From NCBI GenBank assembly GCA_023417515.1, contig JAEZFL010000015.1, forward strand, positions 1 to 18,175: 18,175 bases of DNA. The letters run 5' to 3'. Shown in pieces: positions 1 through 8,840 of the stretch. Numbering within the stretch: position 1 is the first letter of the stretch; every line of letters starts with the position of its first letter. Both the position numbers and the translations under genes were made by a program. The notes below the pieces were generated by a model. It did no database searches, was not told the origin of the DNA, and saw only the letters and a program-made list of their open reading frames with translations. Source of the DNA: Pseudomonadota bacterium (GTDB lineage Bacteria; Pseudomonadota; Alphaproteobacteria; Sphingomonadales; Sphingomonadaceae).

Positions 1-28
1 GAGATAGCCCCTCGCCCCCGCTTTCACG

Positions 29-2788
<2,760 letters not shown>

Positions 2789-2815
2789 AGGTCCCTCGTC
2801 GCTAGGTGGCACGCG

Positions 2816-2845
2816 GCGCCGGGTCGGGTGCGCAGGGCCCGGCGC
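2816..2845. repeat. GC-rich inverted repeat upstream of acnA
   Basis: GCGCCGGG at 2816-2823 and CCCGGCGC at 2838-2845 are perfect 8-bp arms around a 14-nt loop, 28-57 nt upstream of the acnA ATG. The element would fold in the acnA leader if transcription starts further upstream. In such GC-rich DNA a stem of this size can arise by chance, so a regulatory role is only a possibility. Confidence 0.3.
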
Positions 2846-2930
2846 TGTTCGCGACGGCCACTAGCAGGGGGAGCGGCGAGGGGGAAGGGAGCGACGGGTT
2901 CTCAGGCGGTGCTTTGCCGCTCGCGCAGGC

Positions 2931-3107
2931 TCAATCCTCGCGATCGGCCTCGTCGCACTCGTCGCGGTGACGCCTGATCATCGCCTCGGCCTCGTCGACG
3001 AGCCGCTGGCTCGTCGCGATGCTGGTGCGCAGCTGGCGCTGGTTCTCCTCGACCTCCCGAGTCTGGCGATCTCTTCGGGCGGCGCGGGACTGCTTGTCTT
3101 CGGGAAT
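2931..3107 (-). CDS. Small charged coiled-coil protein with probable ATT start
   Basis: 58-residue hypothetical protein. The frame is open from a TAA at 3159-3161 to a TGA at 2931-2933 and contains no ATG, GTG or TTG before an internal ATG 16 codons from the end. The likely start is ATT at 3105-3107, read as MPEDKQSR, because AAGGAG (complement of 3115-3120) sits exactly 7 nt upstream. Third codon positions are strongly G/C. The product is highly charged and heptad-like (EVEENQRQL, QRLVDEAEAMIRRHRDE), suggesting a short coiled coil, and it has one cysteine near the acidic C-terminus. I recall similar short charged hypotheticals in sphingomonads but cannot verify this. It lies 80 nt downstream of the 56-residue gene and 142 nt upstream of acnA on the same strand. 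Function unknown. The alternative is a non-coding high-GC frame. Confidence 0.55.
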   Translation of the reverse strand: MPEDKQSRAARRDRQTREVEENQRQLRTSIATSQRLVDEAEAMIRRHRDECDEADRED

Positions 3108-3114
3108 GAGGAAA

Positions 3115-3120
3115 CTCCTT
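3115..3120 (-). promoter_or_regulatory. Shine-Dalgarno deciding the ATT start
   Basis: AAGGAG on the minus strand, 7 nt before ATT at 3107. No conventional start codon lies at a workable distance in any frame that stays open, so this site is the main reason for calling the ATT-initiated gene. Confidence 0.5.
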
Positions 3121-3187
3121 GTCCCGGCCCAACGCGCGAAAGCCTGCGTTGATCCAGGTTAGATGCGCCGGCGGCCGGTGCGGGCGG

Positions 3188-3358
3188 TCAGGTGATCGAT
3201 CCCACCTTCTTGCCGGCGTGGAGAACGTCGCAGACCGGGCAGTCCGGGTCCGCCTCGGCCCGCGCCATCGCTGCCTTGTCGTCGGCGGCAAGGATGTCCT
3301 TCTTTTTGACCACCGCTCCGTCCGGCTTGGCCAGCTTGTTCACCCGATAATGCTTCAT
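3188..3358 (-). CDS. 56-residue hypothetical protein with CPVC motif
   Basis: Small cytoplasmic protein of unknown function, 56 residues starting MKHYRVNKLAKPDGAVV. It has a basic N-terminal half (KKKDILAADDKAAMARA) and a CPVC pair at residues 40-43 followed by a basic tail. One CxxC could bind metal as a dimer or be a redox pair; neither is shown. The start at ATG 3358 is chosen because GGGAGGG lies upstream at good spacing. A longer frame from 3406 would add 16 residues unlike the rest (MRFPPHTPKLARREGV) and would run through this ribosome site. It is divergent from the mqsR gene, with 146 nt between the start codons. The ribosome site and codon bias support a real gene; no family is recognised. 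Confidence 0.7.
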   Translation of the reverse strand: MKHYRVNKLAKPDGAVVKKKDILAADDKAAMARAEADPDCPVCDVLHAGKKVGSIT

Positions 3359-3468
3359 CACGCCCTCCCGCCGAGCGAGCTTGGGCGTATGGGGCGGGAA
3401 TCGCAAGGAAGTTCGCCGGTGAGGCGCTTAGCTCAAGGGGAAGGAGACGGCAGGCACTGGTGAGCGGC

Positions 3469-3496
3469 TTGCGTTTACACCTTTAAGGTGTATGAA
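3469..3496 (+). promoter_or_regulatory. Putative mqsRA promoter
   Basis: TTGCGT (3469-3474) and TATGAA (3491-3496) with a 16-bp spacer resemble a sigma-70-type -35/-10 pair. The expected transcription start falls at about 3503, only a few bases before the toxin ATG at 3505, so the toxin message would be leaderless or nearly so. The spacer is filled by a palindrome (separate entry). Inference from sequence only. Confidence 0.5.
3476..3492. promoter_or_regulatory. Palindromic operator of the mqsRA locus
   Basis: TACACCTTTAAGGTGTA is a perfect palindrome with 8-bp arms around one central base, lying between the -35 and -10. Its core, ACCT-N3-AGGT, has the same form as the AACCT-N3-AGGTT palindromes bound by E. 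coli MqsA. Binding by the antitoxin encoded downstream would block RNA polymerase and give autorepression, which is known for this family. The position and symmetry are seen; the binding is inferred. Confidence 0.7.
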
Positions 3497-3504
3497 GTGC
3501 AGCT

Positions 3505-3819
3505 ATGAATGTGAAGCGCCGGCCGCATCACGATCTGGGCGCGGTCAAGGCGAAGTTCGCGTCGCCGGACACGCTGGAGATCACGACGAGCGCGGTGCGA
3601 TCGTCGCGTGCGCTCGGCTTCACGCTCGAAGATGTGGTGGCCGTGGTGCAGGCGCTGGAGGACGAGGATTTCGTGAAATCGGAGACCGCGCACAGCCCGC
3701 GCAACCCCCGTTGCTGGCACGACACTTACGTGACCCCGTTCGAGGAACGTGACCTGTATCTGAAGTTCGCGGGCGAGACGTTGGTCGACGTCGCGCTCAC
3801 CTCGTTCAAGGAGGCTTGA
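3505..3819 (+). CDS. mqsR: MqsR-family toxin (mRNA interferase)
   Basis: Type II toxin of the MqsR family, a RelE-like fold ribonuclease that in E. coli cleaves mRNA mainly at GCU. Seen: 104 residues (E. coli MqsR is 98), with the family pattern KRRPHHDLGAVKAKF, FVKSETAHS, CWHDTY, DLYLKF and a C-terminal SFKEA. Aligned with E. coli residues K56, Q68 and Y81, the equivalents are K58, H72 and Y85, so Gln68 is replaced by His. The toxin gene precedes its antitoxin, as in E. coli mqsRA and unlike most TA operons. Start at ATG 3505; only a weak GAAG lies upstream and the predicted transcription start nearly abuts the ATG, so toxin translation is probably weak. It ends in TTGA just before the antitoxin GTG. 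Confidence 0.88.
   Translation: MNVKRRPHHDLGAVKAKFASPDTLEITTSAVRSSRALGFTLEDVVAVVQALEDEDFVKSETAHSPRNPRCWHDTYVTPFEERDLYLKFAGETLVDVALTSFKEA
3808..3814 (+). promoter_or_regulatory. Strong Shine-Dalgarno for the antitoxin
   Basis: AAGGAGG inside the last codons of the toxin gene lies 7 nt before GTG at 3822 but only 1 nt before the in-frame TTG at 3816. It therefore selects GTG 3822 as the antitoxin start and should favour antitoxin over toxin translation. Confidence 0.75.
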
Positions 3820-3821
3820 AG

Positions 3822-4217
3822 GTGGCTGAGACGCGCATCCATCCGGAAACCGGCGAGACTCTGCGGCGCGGCGTTCGGCGGCAGATTGTGCGTTACGGCT
3901 CTCTGGCGCGGGAGATCAAGGTGCCGGGCTGGTATCCTGAAAATGGCAGCGACGGCATCCACACCGGCGCCGACCTCGCCGAGTCAGACCGCACCTATCG
4001 CGAGCTGCGCGAGCAATATGCCGCGCGAGTCCGCCAGGTCCGCAAGCGGCTGAAGCTCAGCCAGGAGGAGGCCGGTCGGATCATCGGCGGCGGCAAGCGC
4101 GCCTTCCAGAAATATGAAAGCGGCGCGACACCGCCTTCGGACGCGGCGGTCGGCCTGATCGAGCTGCTGATGAAACACCCCGAGGAGATCGAGATGCTGC
4201 GGGCCTTAAGAGGCTAG
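3822..4217 (+). CDS. mqsA: MqsA-family antitoxin lacking the zinc-binding cysteines
   Basis: Antitoxin and likely autorepressor of the upstream MqsR. Seen: 131 residues from GTG 3822. The C-terminal half is an XRE-type helix-turn-helix of the MqsA kind (VRKRLKLSQEEAGRIIGGG, then AFQKYESG, ~residues 73-101, then KHPEEIEML). The N-terminal half holds PGWYPENGSDGIHTGADL. E. coli MqsA binds zinc there through two CxxC pairs. Here there is no cysteine at all: HPET stands where CPVC would be, and YPENG where YCVHC would be. The E. coli DNA-contact residues Asn97 and Arg101 correspond to R93 and K97. The gene ends in TAG within CTAG, shared with the convergent gene. The family call is strong from the toxin partner, gene order and the GGGxxAFxxYE motif; the effect of losing zinc is not known. 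Confidence 0.85.
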   Translation: MAETRIHPETGETLRRGVRRQIVRYGSLAREIKVPGWYPENGSDGIHTGADLAESDRTYRELREQYAARVRQVRKRLKLSQEEAGRIIGGGKRAFQKYESGATPPSDAAVGLIELLMKHPEEIEMLRALRG

Positions 4218-4657
4218 CGACCGGCAGGATCCGTCCCCGGCAGGAAGCTGATCGCGCGCGCAATGTAACCGACGCCCCAGAAGACCAGGAACAGGCTGAA
4301 CGAGCCGCCAGCCGCCATGAAATAGGACCACTGGCGTGCGTAGCCGTCAGCGGCCCGTCTCATCAGTGTTTCTGAAGCGTAGGGATTGTCTGCCATGGCC
4401 CGGGCATAGCTGATTTCATAGGTCTCCGGCCCGGCGCCAATACCGAGGAGAAGAGTGATCGCGGCCACGGCAAGGCAGACCCAGCCGACGACCATTGGAG
4501 GCGTTCCGGTGGGTCGTTCAGGTCCGCGTGTTATCGCCTCGGCATATTCTACTTGCGCCTTCGAGTGAGCACTCGCGAAGGGTCGACGACATTCCGGGTT
4601 GACGCAATAGTCTTCGGTATCATCGGCGTCCGTGCCGCACAGCGGACATGACTTCAT
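4214..4657 (-). CDS. Zinc-ribbon, two-helix membrane protein of unknown function
   Basis: Unrecognised 147-residue protein. Residues 4-23 hold a zinc-ribbon pattern (CPLC, then CVNPEC). A short hydrophilic linker leads to a membrane segment at ~54-76 (PMVVGWVCLAVAAITLLLGI), a loop of ~38 residues with YEISYARAMADNPYASE, and a second membrane segment at ~112-137. This layout of an N-terminal zinc finger followed by helices is common in small bacterial membrane hypotheticals. ATG 4657 has GGGGAG about 9 nt upstream. The stop shares CTAG with the convergent antitoxin gene. Base composition is visibly less GC-rich than in the flanking housekeeping genes, suggesting acquisition together with the toxin-antitoxin pair. 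No function is assigned. Confidence 0.8.
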   Translation of the reverse strand: MKSCPLCGTDADDTEDYCVNPECRRPFASAHSKAQVEYAEAITRGPERPTGTPPMVVGWVCLAVAAITLLLGIGAGPETYEISYARAMADNPYASETLMRRAADGYARQWSYFMAAGGSFSLFLVFWGVGYIARAISFLPGTDPAGR

Positions 4658-4737
4658 CGTACGACGCTCCCCGCTCGATCGATTCTGTTGTCGACTATCA
4701 CGAGAGCGTAAGTTGCTCCACCCGTGGCTCCGGACCC

Positions 4738-4752
4738 CTCCCTTCCAGGGAG
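4738..4752. terminator. Short CTCCCT/AGGGAG hairpin after the ispB-like gene
   Basis: CTCCCT and AGGGAG form a perfect 6-bp stem with a TCC loop, 30 nt past the stop of the polyprenyl synthase gene, in the gap before the zinc-ribbon gene. There is no good T-tract on the minus strand. It resembles the CTCCC/GGGAG palindromes elsewhere in the window and may act as a 3'-end stem or be a repeat remnant. Confidence 0.45.
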
Positions 4753-4781
4753 CTGAGGGTGCGGCGCCAGCGGGTGGCTGA

Positions 4782-5795
4782 CTAATAAGCCCGGGCGACG
4801 GCGAACTCGACCGCTTCGGTCATGGCGGCCTTGGCCCGGCTGGCGGGGAAGGGGCCGAGGGCATCGATGGCTTTCTGGCCATAATGGTGGGCGCGCTGGA
4901 TCGTGTCCTGAAGCGCCTCGCTGGCGGTCAGCAGTCGGCGGGCGTGGGCGAGGTCCTCGTCCGACTGGCGCTCGCCGGCCATTGCGGCGCGCCAGAAGGC
5001 GCGGTCGGCTTCCGAGCCGCGGGCGTAGGCGAGGATGACGGGGAGCGTGACCTTGCCGTCGCGGAAGTCGTCGCCCTGGTCCTTGCCCATCGTCTCGCTG
5101 GTCTCGGCATAGTCGATCGCGTCGTCGACGAGCTGGAAGGCGATTCCGAGGTTGCGACCGTAGCTTTCCAGCGCCCACTCGGTCTCCTCGTCGCGCTCGG
5201 CGACCACTGCCGAGATCTTGCAGGCGGCGGCGAACAGGGCCGCGGTCTTGGCGCTGATGATGTCGAGATAGCGGTCCTCGCCGGTCTCGACCTGGCGCTG
5301 GGCGGAGAGCTGGTTGACCTCGCCTTCCGCGATGATGTTCGAGGCGTGGGAGAGGATCTTGAGCACCTTCAGGGAGCCGTCCTCGACCATCAGCTCAAAG
5401 CTTCTCGAGAACAGGAAGTCGCCCACCAGCACGCTCGCGGGATTGCCCCAGATGATGTTGGCTGTGCGCTTGCCGCGCCTGAGGCCCGAGCCGTCGACGA
5501 CGTCGTCATGGAGAAGGGTCGCAGTGTGGATGAACTCGACCGCGGCGGCGAGCTTAAACTGGCGCGTGCCCTGATAGTCGAGCAGGCGCGACGAGGCCAA
5601 GGTGAGCATCGGCCGCATGCGCTTGCCGCCGCCGGCGATGAGATGGCCGGCAAGCTCGGGGATCAGCGCGACCTCGCTCTGCATCCGCTCGAGGATGACG
5701 GCATTGACCTGGTTGAGGTCGGCCGCCACCAGCCGGATCATCGGATCGAGCGACGGCTCGGCGCGGTTGCCCAGATGGTGGATGGTGGCAGTCAT
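4782..5795 (-). CDS. ispB: Long-chain polyprenyl diphosphate synthase (ubiquinone side chain)
   Basis: Trans-polyprenyl diphosphate synthase that extends farnesyl diphosphate with isopentenyl diphosphate. 337 residues. Seen: GGGKRMRP at 55-62 (IPP site), first aspartate-rich motif LLHDDVVDG with D97, D98 and D101, and second motif FQLVDDAIDY with D224, D225 and D228. Small residues upstream of the first motif (FIHTAT) match the octaprenyl/decaprenyl class, not the farnesyl class; sphingomonads make ubiquinone-10, so decaprenyl is the likely product. Start ATG 5795: the Shine-Dalgarno GAGGA (5801-5805) overlaps the stop codon of the upstream Spo0M gene, which ends 8 nt away, so translation is probably coupled. 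Class is certain; exact chain length is inferred. Confidence 0.95.
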   Translation of the reverse strand: MTATIHHLGNRAEPSLDPMIRLVAADLNQVNAVILERMQSEVALIPELAGHLIAGGGKRMRPMLTLASSRLLDYQGTRQFKLAAAVEFIHTATLLHDDVVDGSGLRRGKRTANIIWGNPASVLVGDFLFSRSFELMVEDGSLKVLKILSHASNIIAEGEVNQLSAQRQVETGEDRYLDIISAKTAALFAAACKISAVVAERDEETEWALESYGRNLGIAFQLVDDAIDYAETSETMGKDQGDDFRDGKVTLPVILAYARGSEADRAFWRAAMAGERQSDEDLAHARRLLTASEALQDTIQRAHHYGQKAIDALGPFPASRAKAAMTEAVEFAVARAY

Positions 5796-5803
5796 ATCTG
5801 TCC

Positions 5804-6553
5804 TCAGGCGATCACATGTTGAAGGCCGTGAGCGGCCGATTGCGGGCTGCTCGCATCGATCGTGACCCGGCGCCAGCTTTCGTCGGTGCCGGTCATCTCC
5901 ATCAGCAGTCCGCCGAGGCCGCGGGCGGCGCGGTCGAGCTGGACCATCAGCTCGACCTGGCTGCCATGCTGGTTCTCGAACACCAGCTCGATCTCGTCAT
6001 AGCGGGCGCGGCCGTAGCCGGCCGGGCGGAACTCGAACTCCTGCACCCATTTGCGGCCCATCCAGGACGAGCGGGCGTCGATGTCGACCTTGTAGAGGCG
6101 GAAGCCCAATTGCTCCATCGCATGGAGGACGTTGGACTGGGCGGCGGTGGGGTGGACCTCCAGGGCGTCGCGGTCGGACGGGTCGACCGCCCACGGCACG
6201 TCGAGGCCGGAGCGAAGCCAGACGAAGTTGCGGCCGCCGAGGCTGGTCACCGGCGTGTGCGGCGGAAGCGCGAGCTGGAAGGGAATGGACTGGTCGCGGC
6301 CGAGCTGGATCGGGCCGGGCAGGGCGGCGCCGGCGATCACCTCGTCAGCGCTATAGTCGTCGTCGCCCATCTTCTTCACGACGCGGGCGACCAGCTCGAT
6401 CACCGCCTTGCTCGCGCTCTGGCCCTCATCGCCGCCGCGGATGTGGAGCGTTCCGGCGAGCATTCCGCCGGCCTGGACCCGGTCGGTATCGAGCACGGCG
6501 TCGATCGTCGGCCCGCCGACTCCCAGTGCTCGAAAGAACGACTTGAGCGCCAT
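5804..6553 (-). CDS. Spo0M-family (arrestin-fold) protein
   Basis: SpoOM/Spo0M family protein, 249 residues. In Bacillus Spo0M is a cytoplasmic arrestin-fold protein affecting sporulation and cell-division/cytoskeletal contacts; its role in Proteobacteria is undefined. Seen: the family N-terminus MALKSFFRALGVGGPTIDAVLD, an early strand pair DTDRVQAGGMLAGTLHIRGGD, the central PFQLALPPHTPVTSLGGRNFVWLRSGLDVPWAVDP region (split here over the two arrestin lobes) and the late FEFRPAGYGRARYDEIELVF segment. ATG 6553 is preferred over the TTG one codon upstream, with GGGGAGAG at good spacing. It starts 19 nt after the histidine kinase stop and overlaps the ribosome site of the prenyl synthase gene, so it is in one transcription unit with both. 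No signal peptide. Confidence 0.88.
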   Translation of the reverse strand: MALKSFFRALGVGGPTIDAVLDTDRVQAGGMLAGTLHIRGGDEGQSASKAVIELVARVVKKMGDDDYSADEVIAGAALPGPIQLGRDQSIPFQLALPPHTPVTSLGGRNFVWLRSGLDVPWAVDPSDRDALEVHPTAAQSNVLHAMEQLGFRLYKVDIDARSSWMGRKWVQEFEFRPAGYGRARYDEIELVFENQHGSQVELMVQLDRAARGLGGLLMEMTGTDESWRRVTIDASSPQSAAHGLQHVIA

Positions 6554-6572
6554 CAATTCTCTCCCCTTGCGA

Positions 6573-7994
6573 TCACGCCGCGGGCGTTACGCGCTCCGGG
6601 GCCGTCCGGCAATTGGGGAGGCGAAGGCGAACCAGCAAGCCTCCCAGGTCCTCGCTCTCCTCGAGGTGGATCGACCCGCCGTAGATTTCGGCGACGTCGC
6701 GGACGATGGCGAGGCCGAGGCCGGTGCCCGGCTTGTCGGTGTCGAGCCGGGCGCCCCGACTGAACAGCTGATGCCGTTGGGCCTCGGGGATTCCGGGGCC
6801 GTCATCCTCGACCTCGAGCGTGACGCATTCCTCGTCGCCGGCGACGGTGACGAATACCCGGCCATTGCCATATTTGGCGGCATTCTCGATGAGGTTGCCG
6901 AGCATCTCGTCGAGATCCTGGCGCTCGACCCGGACGATCGCGTCCTTTCGCCCGGCAAGGTCGATGGTGACCTCCTCGTAGAGGCGCTCGACCGCACGCT
7001 CGACCGCCTTGAGCGCCGGCCACACCTCGGTTCGAGCCTGGGTCGAGGAACGGCGGCCGACGGCGCGGGCACGGGCGAGATGGTGGTCGACCTGGCGGCG
7101 CATGGTGCGCGCCTCGCGGATCACGGCCGAAGGAAGGTCGGGGCTCTTGGCCGAGGCCGCGTTGGTGATGACGGTGAGCGGGGTCTTCAGCGCATGGGCG
7201 AGGTTGCCGGCGTGGCGGCGCGCTTCCTCGGCCTGGACCTCGTTATGGGCGAGGAGGGCGTTCACCTCCTCGGTGAGCGGGGCGATCTCGCGCGGCAGCC
7301 GCTCCTCGATCCGCGCTTTCTCGCCCGACCGGATCTGGGCGAGCGCCCGGCGCACCCGGCGCAGCGGCCACAGGCCGTAAATGGCCTGAAGCGCGGCGAG
7401 GACGATCAGGCCGAGGCCGAGGATTCCGAACGAGCGGACGAGGGTGCGGCGAAGCACGAGGATCTGCTCGTCGAGCTGCTCGCGATTCTGGGCGACCTGG
7501 AAGCGCCACATGGTGGCTGCGCCGGGCAGGCGGATGTCGCGCTCGGCGATGCGCAATATCTCCGGCTCGAACTCGCGGCTGTCGCGGAAGAATGTGTCGG
7601 AATGGACGACCGTGCGGTCGACCTGGAGCTGGCGATCCCACAGCGAGCGTGACGGCAACGGGTCCTGGCCGGGCGCCGAGACCTGGAAGTAGACGCCGGA
7701 ATAGGGCTCGAGGAAGGCCTGGTCGGCGGGTGCCCGGCTCAGCAGGATCTCGCCGTCCGGGCCGATCTCCGACGAGGCGATGAGCGCGGTCAGGACATAT
7801 TCGAGGCTGGCGTCGAAATTGCGGGTGATGGCGGAGGTCAGCACCCGGTCGAGGGTGAAGCCGCCGACTCCGAGAAGGACGAGGATCCAGATCGCGGCGA
7901 CGCCGATCATGCGCCGGGTCAGCGAGCCGCCGACCGGCGCCGCGGCCCTGTCCTGGTTCCGCCGGCGCAGGCGCGGCAGCCGGATCATCGACAT
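6573..7994 (-). CDS. Membrane sensor histidine kinase (PhoQ-like architecture)
   Basis: Inner-membrane sensor kinase, 473 residues, presumed partner of the response regulator encoded just upstream. Seen: membrane helix 1 at ~28-48, an exposed domain of ~135 residues, membrane helix 2 at ~185-207, a HAMP-like linker (WPLRRVRRALAQIRSGE), a dimerisation/phosphoacceptor helix with H267 in NLAHALKTPL, and an ATPase domain with LIENAAKY (N371), EVEDDGPGIP (G1) and GTGLGLAIV (G2). The layout matches PhoQ/EnvZ-type kinases. The sensing domain has no motif I can tie to a signal. Start at ATG 7994, although ATG 7988 (third codon) is equally possible because neither has a clear Shine-Dalgarno. The gap to the regulator stop is 72 nt. 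Confidence 0.95.
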   Translation of the reverse strand: MSMIRLPRLRRRNQDRAAAPVGGSLTRRMIGVAAIWILVLLGVGGFTLDRVLTSAITRNFDASLEYVLTALIASSEIGPDGEILLSRAPADQAFLEPYSGVYFQVSAPGQDPLPSRSLWDRQLQVDRTVVHSDTFFRDSREFEPEILRIAERDIRLPGAATMWRFQVAQNREQLDEQILVLRRTLVRSFGILGLGLIVLAALQAIYGLWPLRRVRRALAQIRSGEKARIEERLPREIAPLTEEVNALLAHNEVQAEEARRHAGNLAHALKTPLTVITNAASAKSPDLPSAVIREARTMRRQVDHHLARARAVGRRSSTQARTEVWPALKAVERAVERLYEEVTIDLAGRKDAIVRVERQDLDEMLGNLIENAAKYGNGRVFVTVAGDEECVTLEVEDDGPGIPEAQRHQLFSRGARLDTDKPGTGLGLAIVRDVAEIYGGSIHLEESEDLGGLLVRLRLPNCRTAPERVTPAA

Positions 7995-8066
7995 GGGTCA
8001 AGGCGGCCGGTCATGGCGCCATCGTGGAAGAGGTCAGGTGACCGTGGGATGAAGGCGAAGCCGCGC

Positions 8067-8732
8067 TCAGGCGCGCGGCTCCTCCAGCGAATAGCCGAGG
8101 CCGCGAATGGTGGTGATGACGTCCGGCCCGAGCTTCTTTCGGATGCGGGTGACGAACACCTCGATCGTGTTGGAGTCGCGGTCGAAATCCTGGTCGTAGA
8201 TATGCTCGATCAGCTCGGTCCGGCTGACCACCTTGCCCTTGTGGTGCATCAGGTAGGAGAGCAGCTTATATTCCTGGGCGGTCAGCTTGACCGGCTCGCC
8301 GTCGAGCGTGACCCGGCCCGAGCGGGTGTCGAGGCGGACGTCGCCGGCGATCAGCTCGCTCGAGGCATTGCCCGAGGCGCGCCGGATCAGCGCTCGCAGC
8401 CGCGCGATCAGCTCCTCGGTCTGGAACGGCTTGGCGAGATAGTCGTCGGCGCCGGCGTCGAGGCCGGCGACCTTGTCGGACCAGCTGTCGCGCGCGGTCA
8501 GCACCAGCACCGGGACCTTGATCCCCTCCTTGCGCCAGCGGTCGAGCACGGTCAGGCCGTCGACCTCGGGAAGACCGAGGTCGAGGATGATCGCGTCATA
8601 GGTTTCGGTCGAGCCGAGATAATGGCCGTCCTCGCCGTCGGTGGCGAGATCGACCGCATAGCCGGCGCCTTCGAGAGTCGCCCGCAGCTGCCGGCCGAGA
8701 TTGGGTTCGTCCTCGACGATCAGGACCCGCAT
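8067..8732 (-). CDS. OmpR/PhoP-family response regulator
   Basis: DNA-binding response regulator, 221 residues. Seen: receiver domain with acidic pair E7/D8, phosphoacceptor D51 (IILDLGLPEVDG), T79 and K101 (DDYLAKPF), then a winged-helix effector domain from ~124 (DVRLDTRSGRVTLDGEPVKLTAQEYKLLSYL and DRDSNTIEVFVTRIRKKL are split features of it), ending in ITTIRGLGYSLEE. All phosphorylation residues are intact. AGGGAT/AGGA lies just before ATG 8732. It is upstream of the kinase gene in the order typical of phoPQ, and 108 nt downstream of a secreted PepSY protein gene, a frequent companion of PhoPQ-like systems. Which members of the PhoP/QseB/CpxR group it is closest to cannot be settled here. 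Confidence 0.96.
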   Translation of the reverse strand: MRVLIVEDEPNLGRQLRATLEGAGYAVDLATDGEDGHYLGSTETYDAIILDLGLPEVDGLTVLDRWRKEGIKVPVLVLTARDSWSDKVAGLDAGADDYLAKPFQTEELIARLRALIRRASGNASSELIAGDVRLDTRSGRVTLDGEPVKLTAQEYKLLSYLMHHKGKVVSRTELIEHIYDQDFDRDSNTIEVFVTRIRKKLGPDVITTIRGLGYSLEEPRA

Positions 8733-8840
8733 GCTTCCTATCCCTTCAACTTCGTCCGGCGGTCATTACGCACCAGCCACGACTTCGTTCATGTTCAGGA
8801 ATATGGCGAGAGCAGGGCCGCCGTCAAAGCCCCGCGGCAA

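Noticed and set aside
2902..3291. A 129-residue open frame on the minus strand
   Set aside because: Arginine- and proline-rich translation in a different frame from the better supported 58- and 56-residue genes it overlaps; no ribosome site.
3428..3475. tRNA-like start (TTAGCTCAAGGGGA) upstream of mqsR
   Set aside because: Only the D-arm resembles a tRNA; no anticodon stem or T-arm (GGTTCGA-like) follows, so it is not a tRNA gene and gives no evidence of an attachment site.
3816..3821. TTG at 3816 as the antitoxin start
   Set aside because: It lies 1 nt after AAGGAGG, too close for initiation; GTG 3822 at 7 nt spacing fits.
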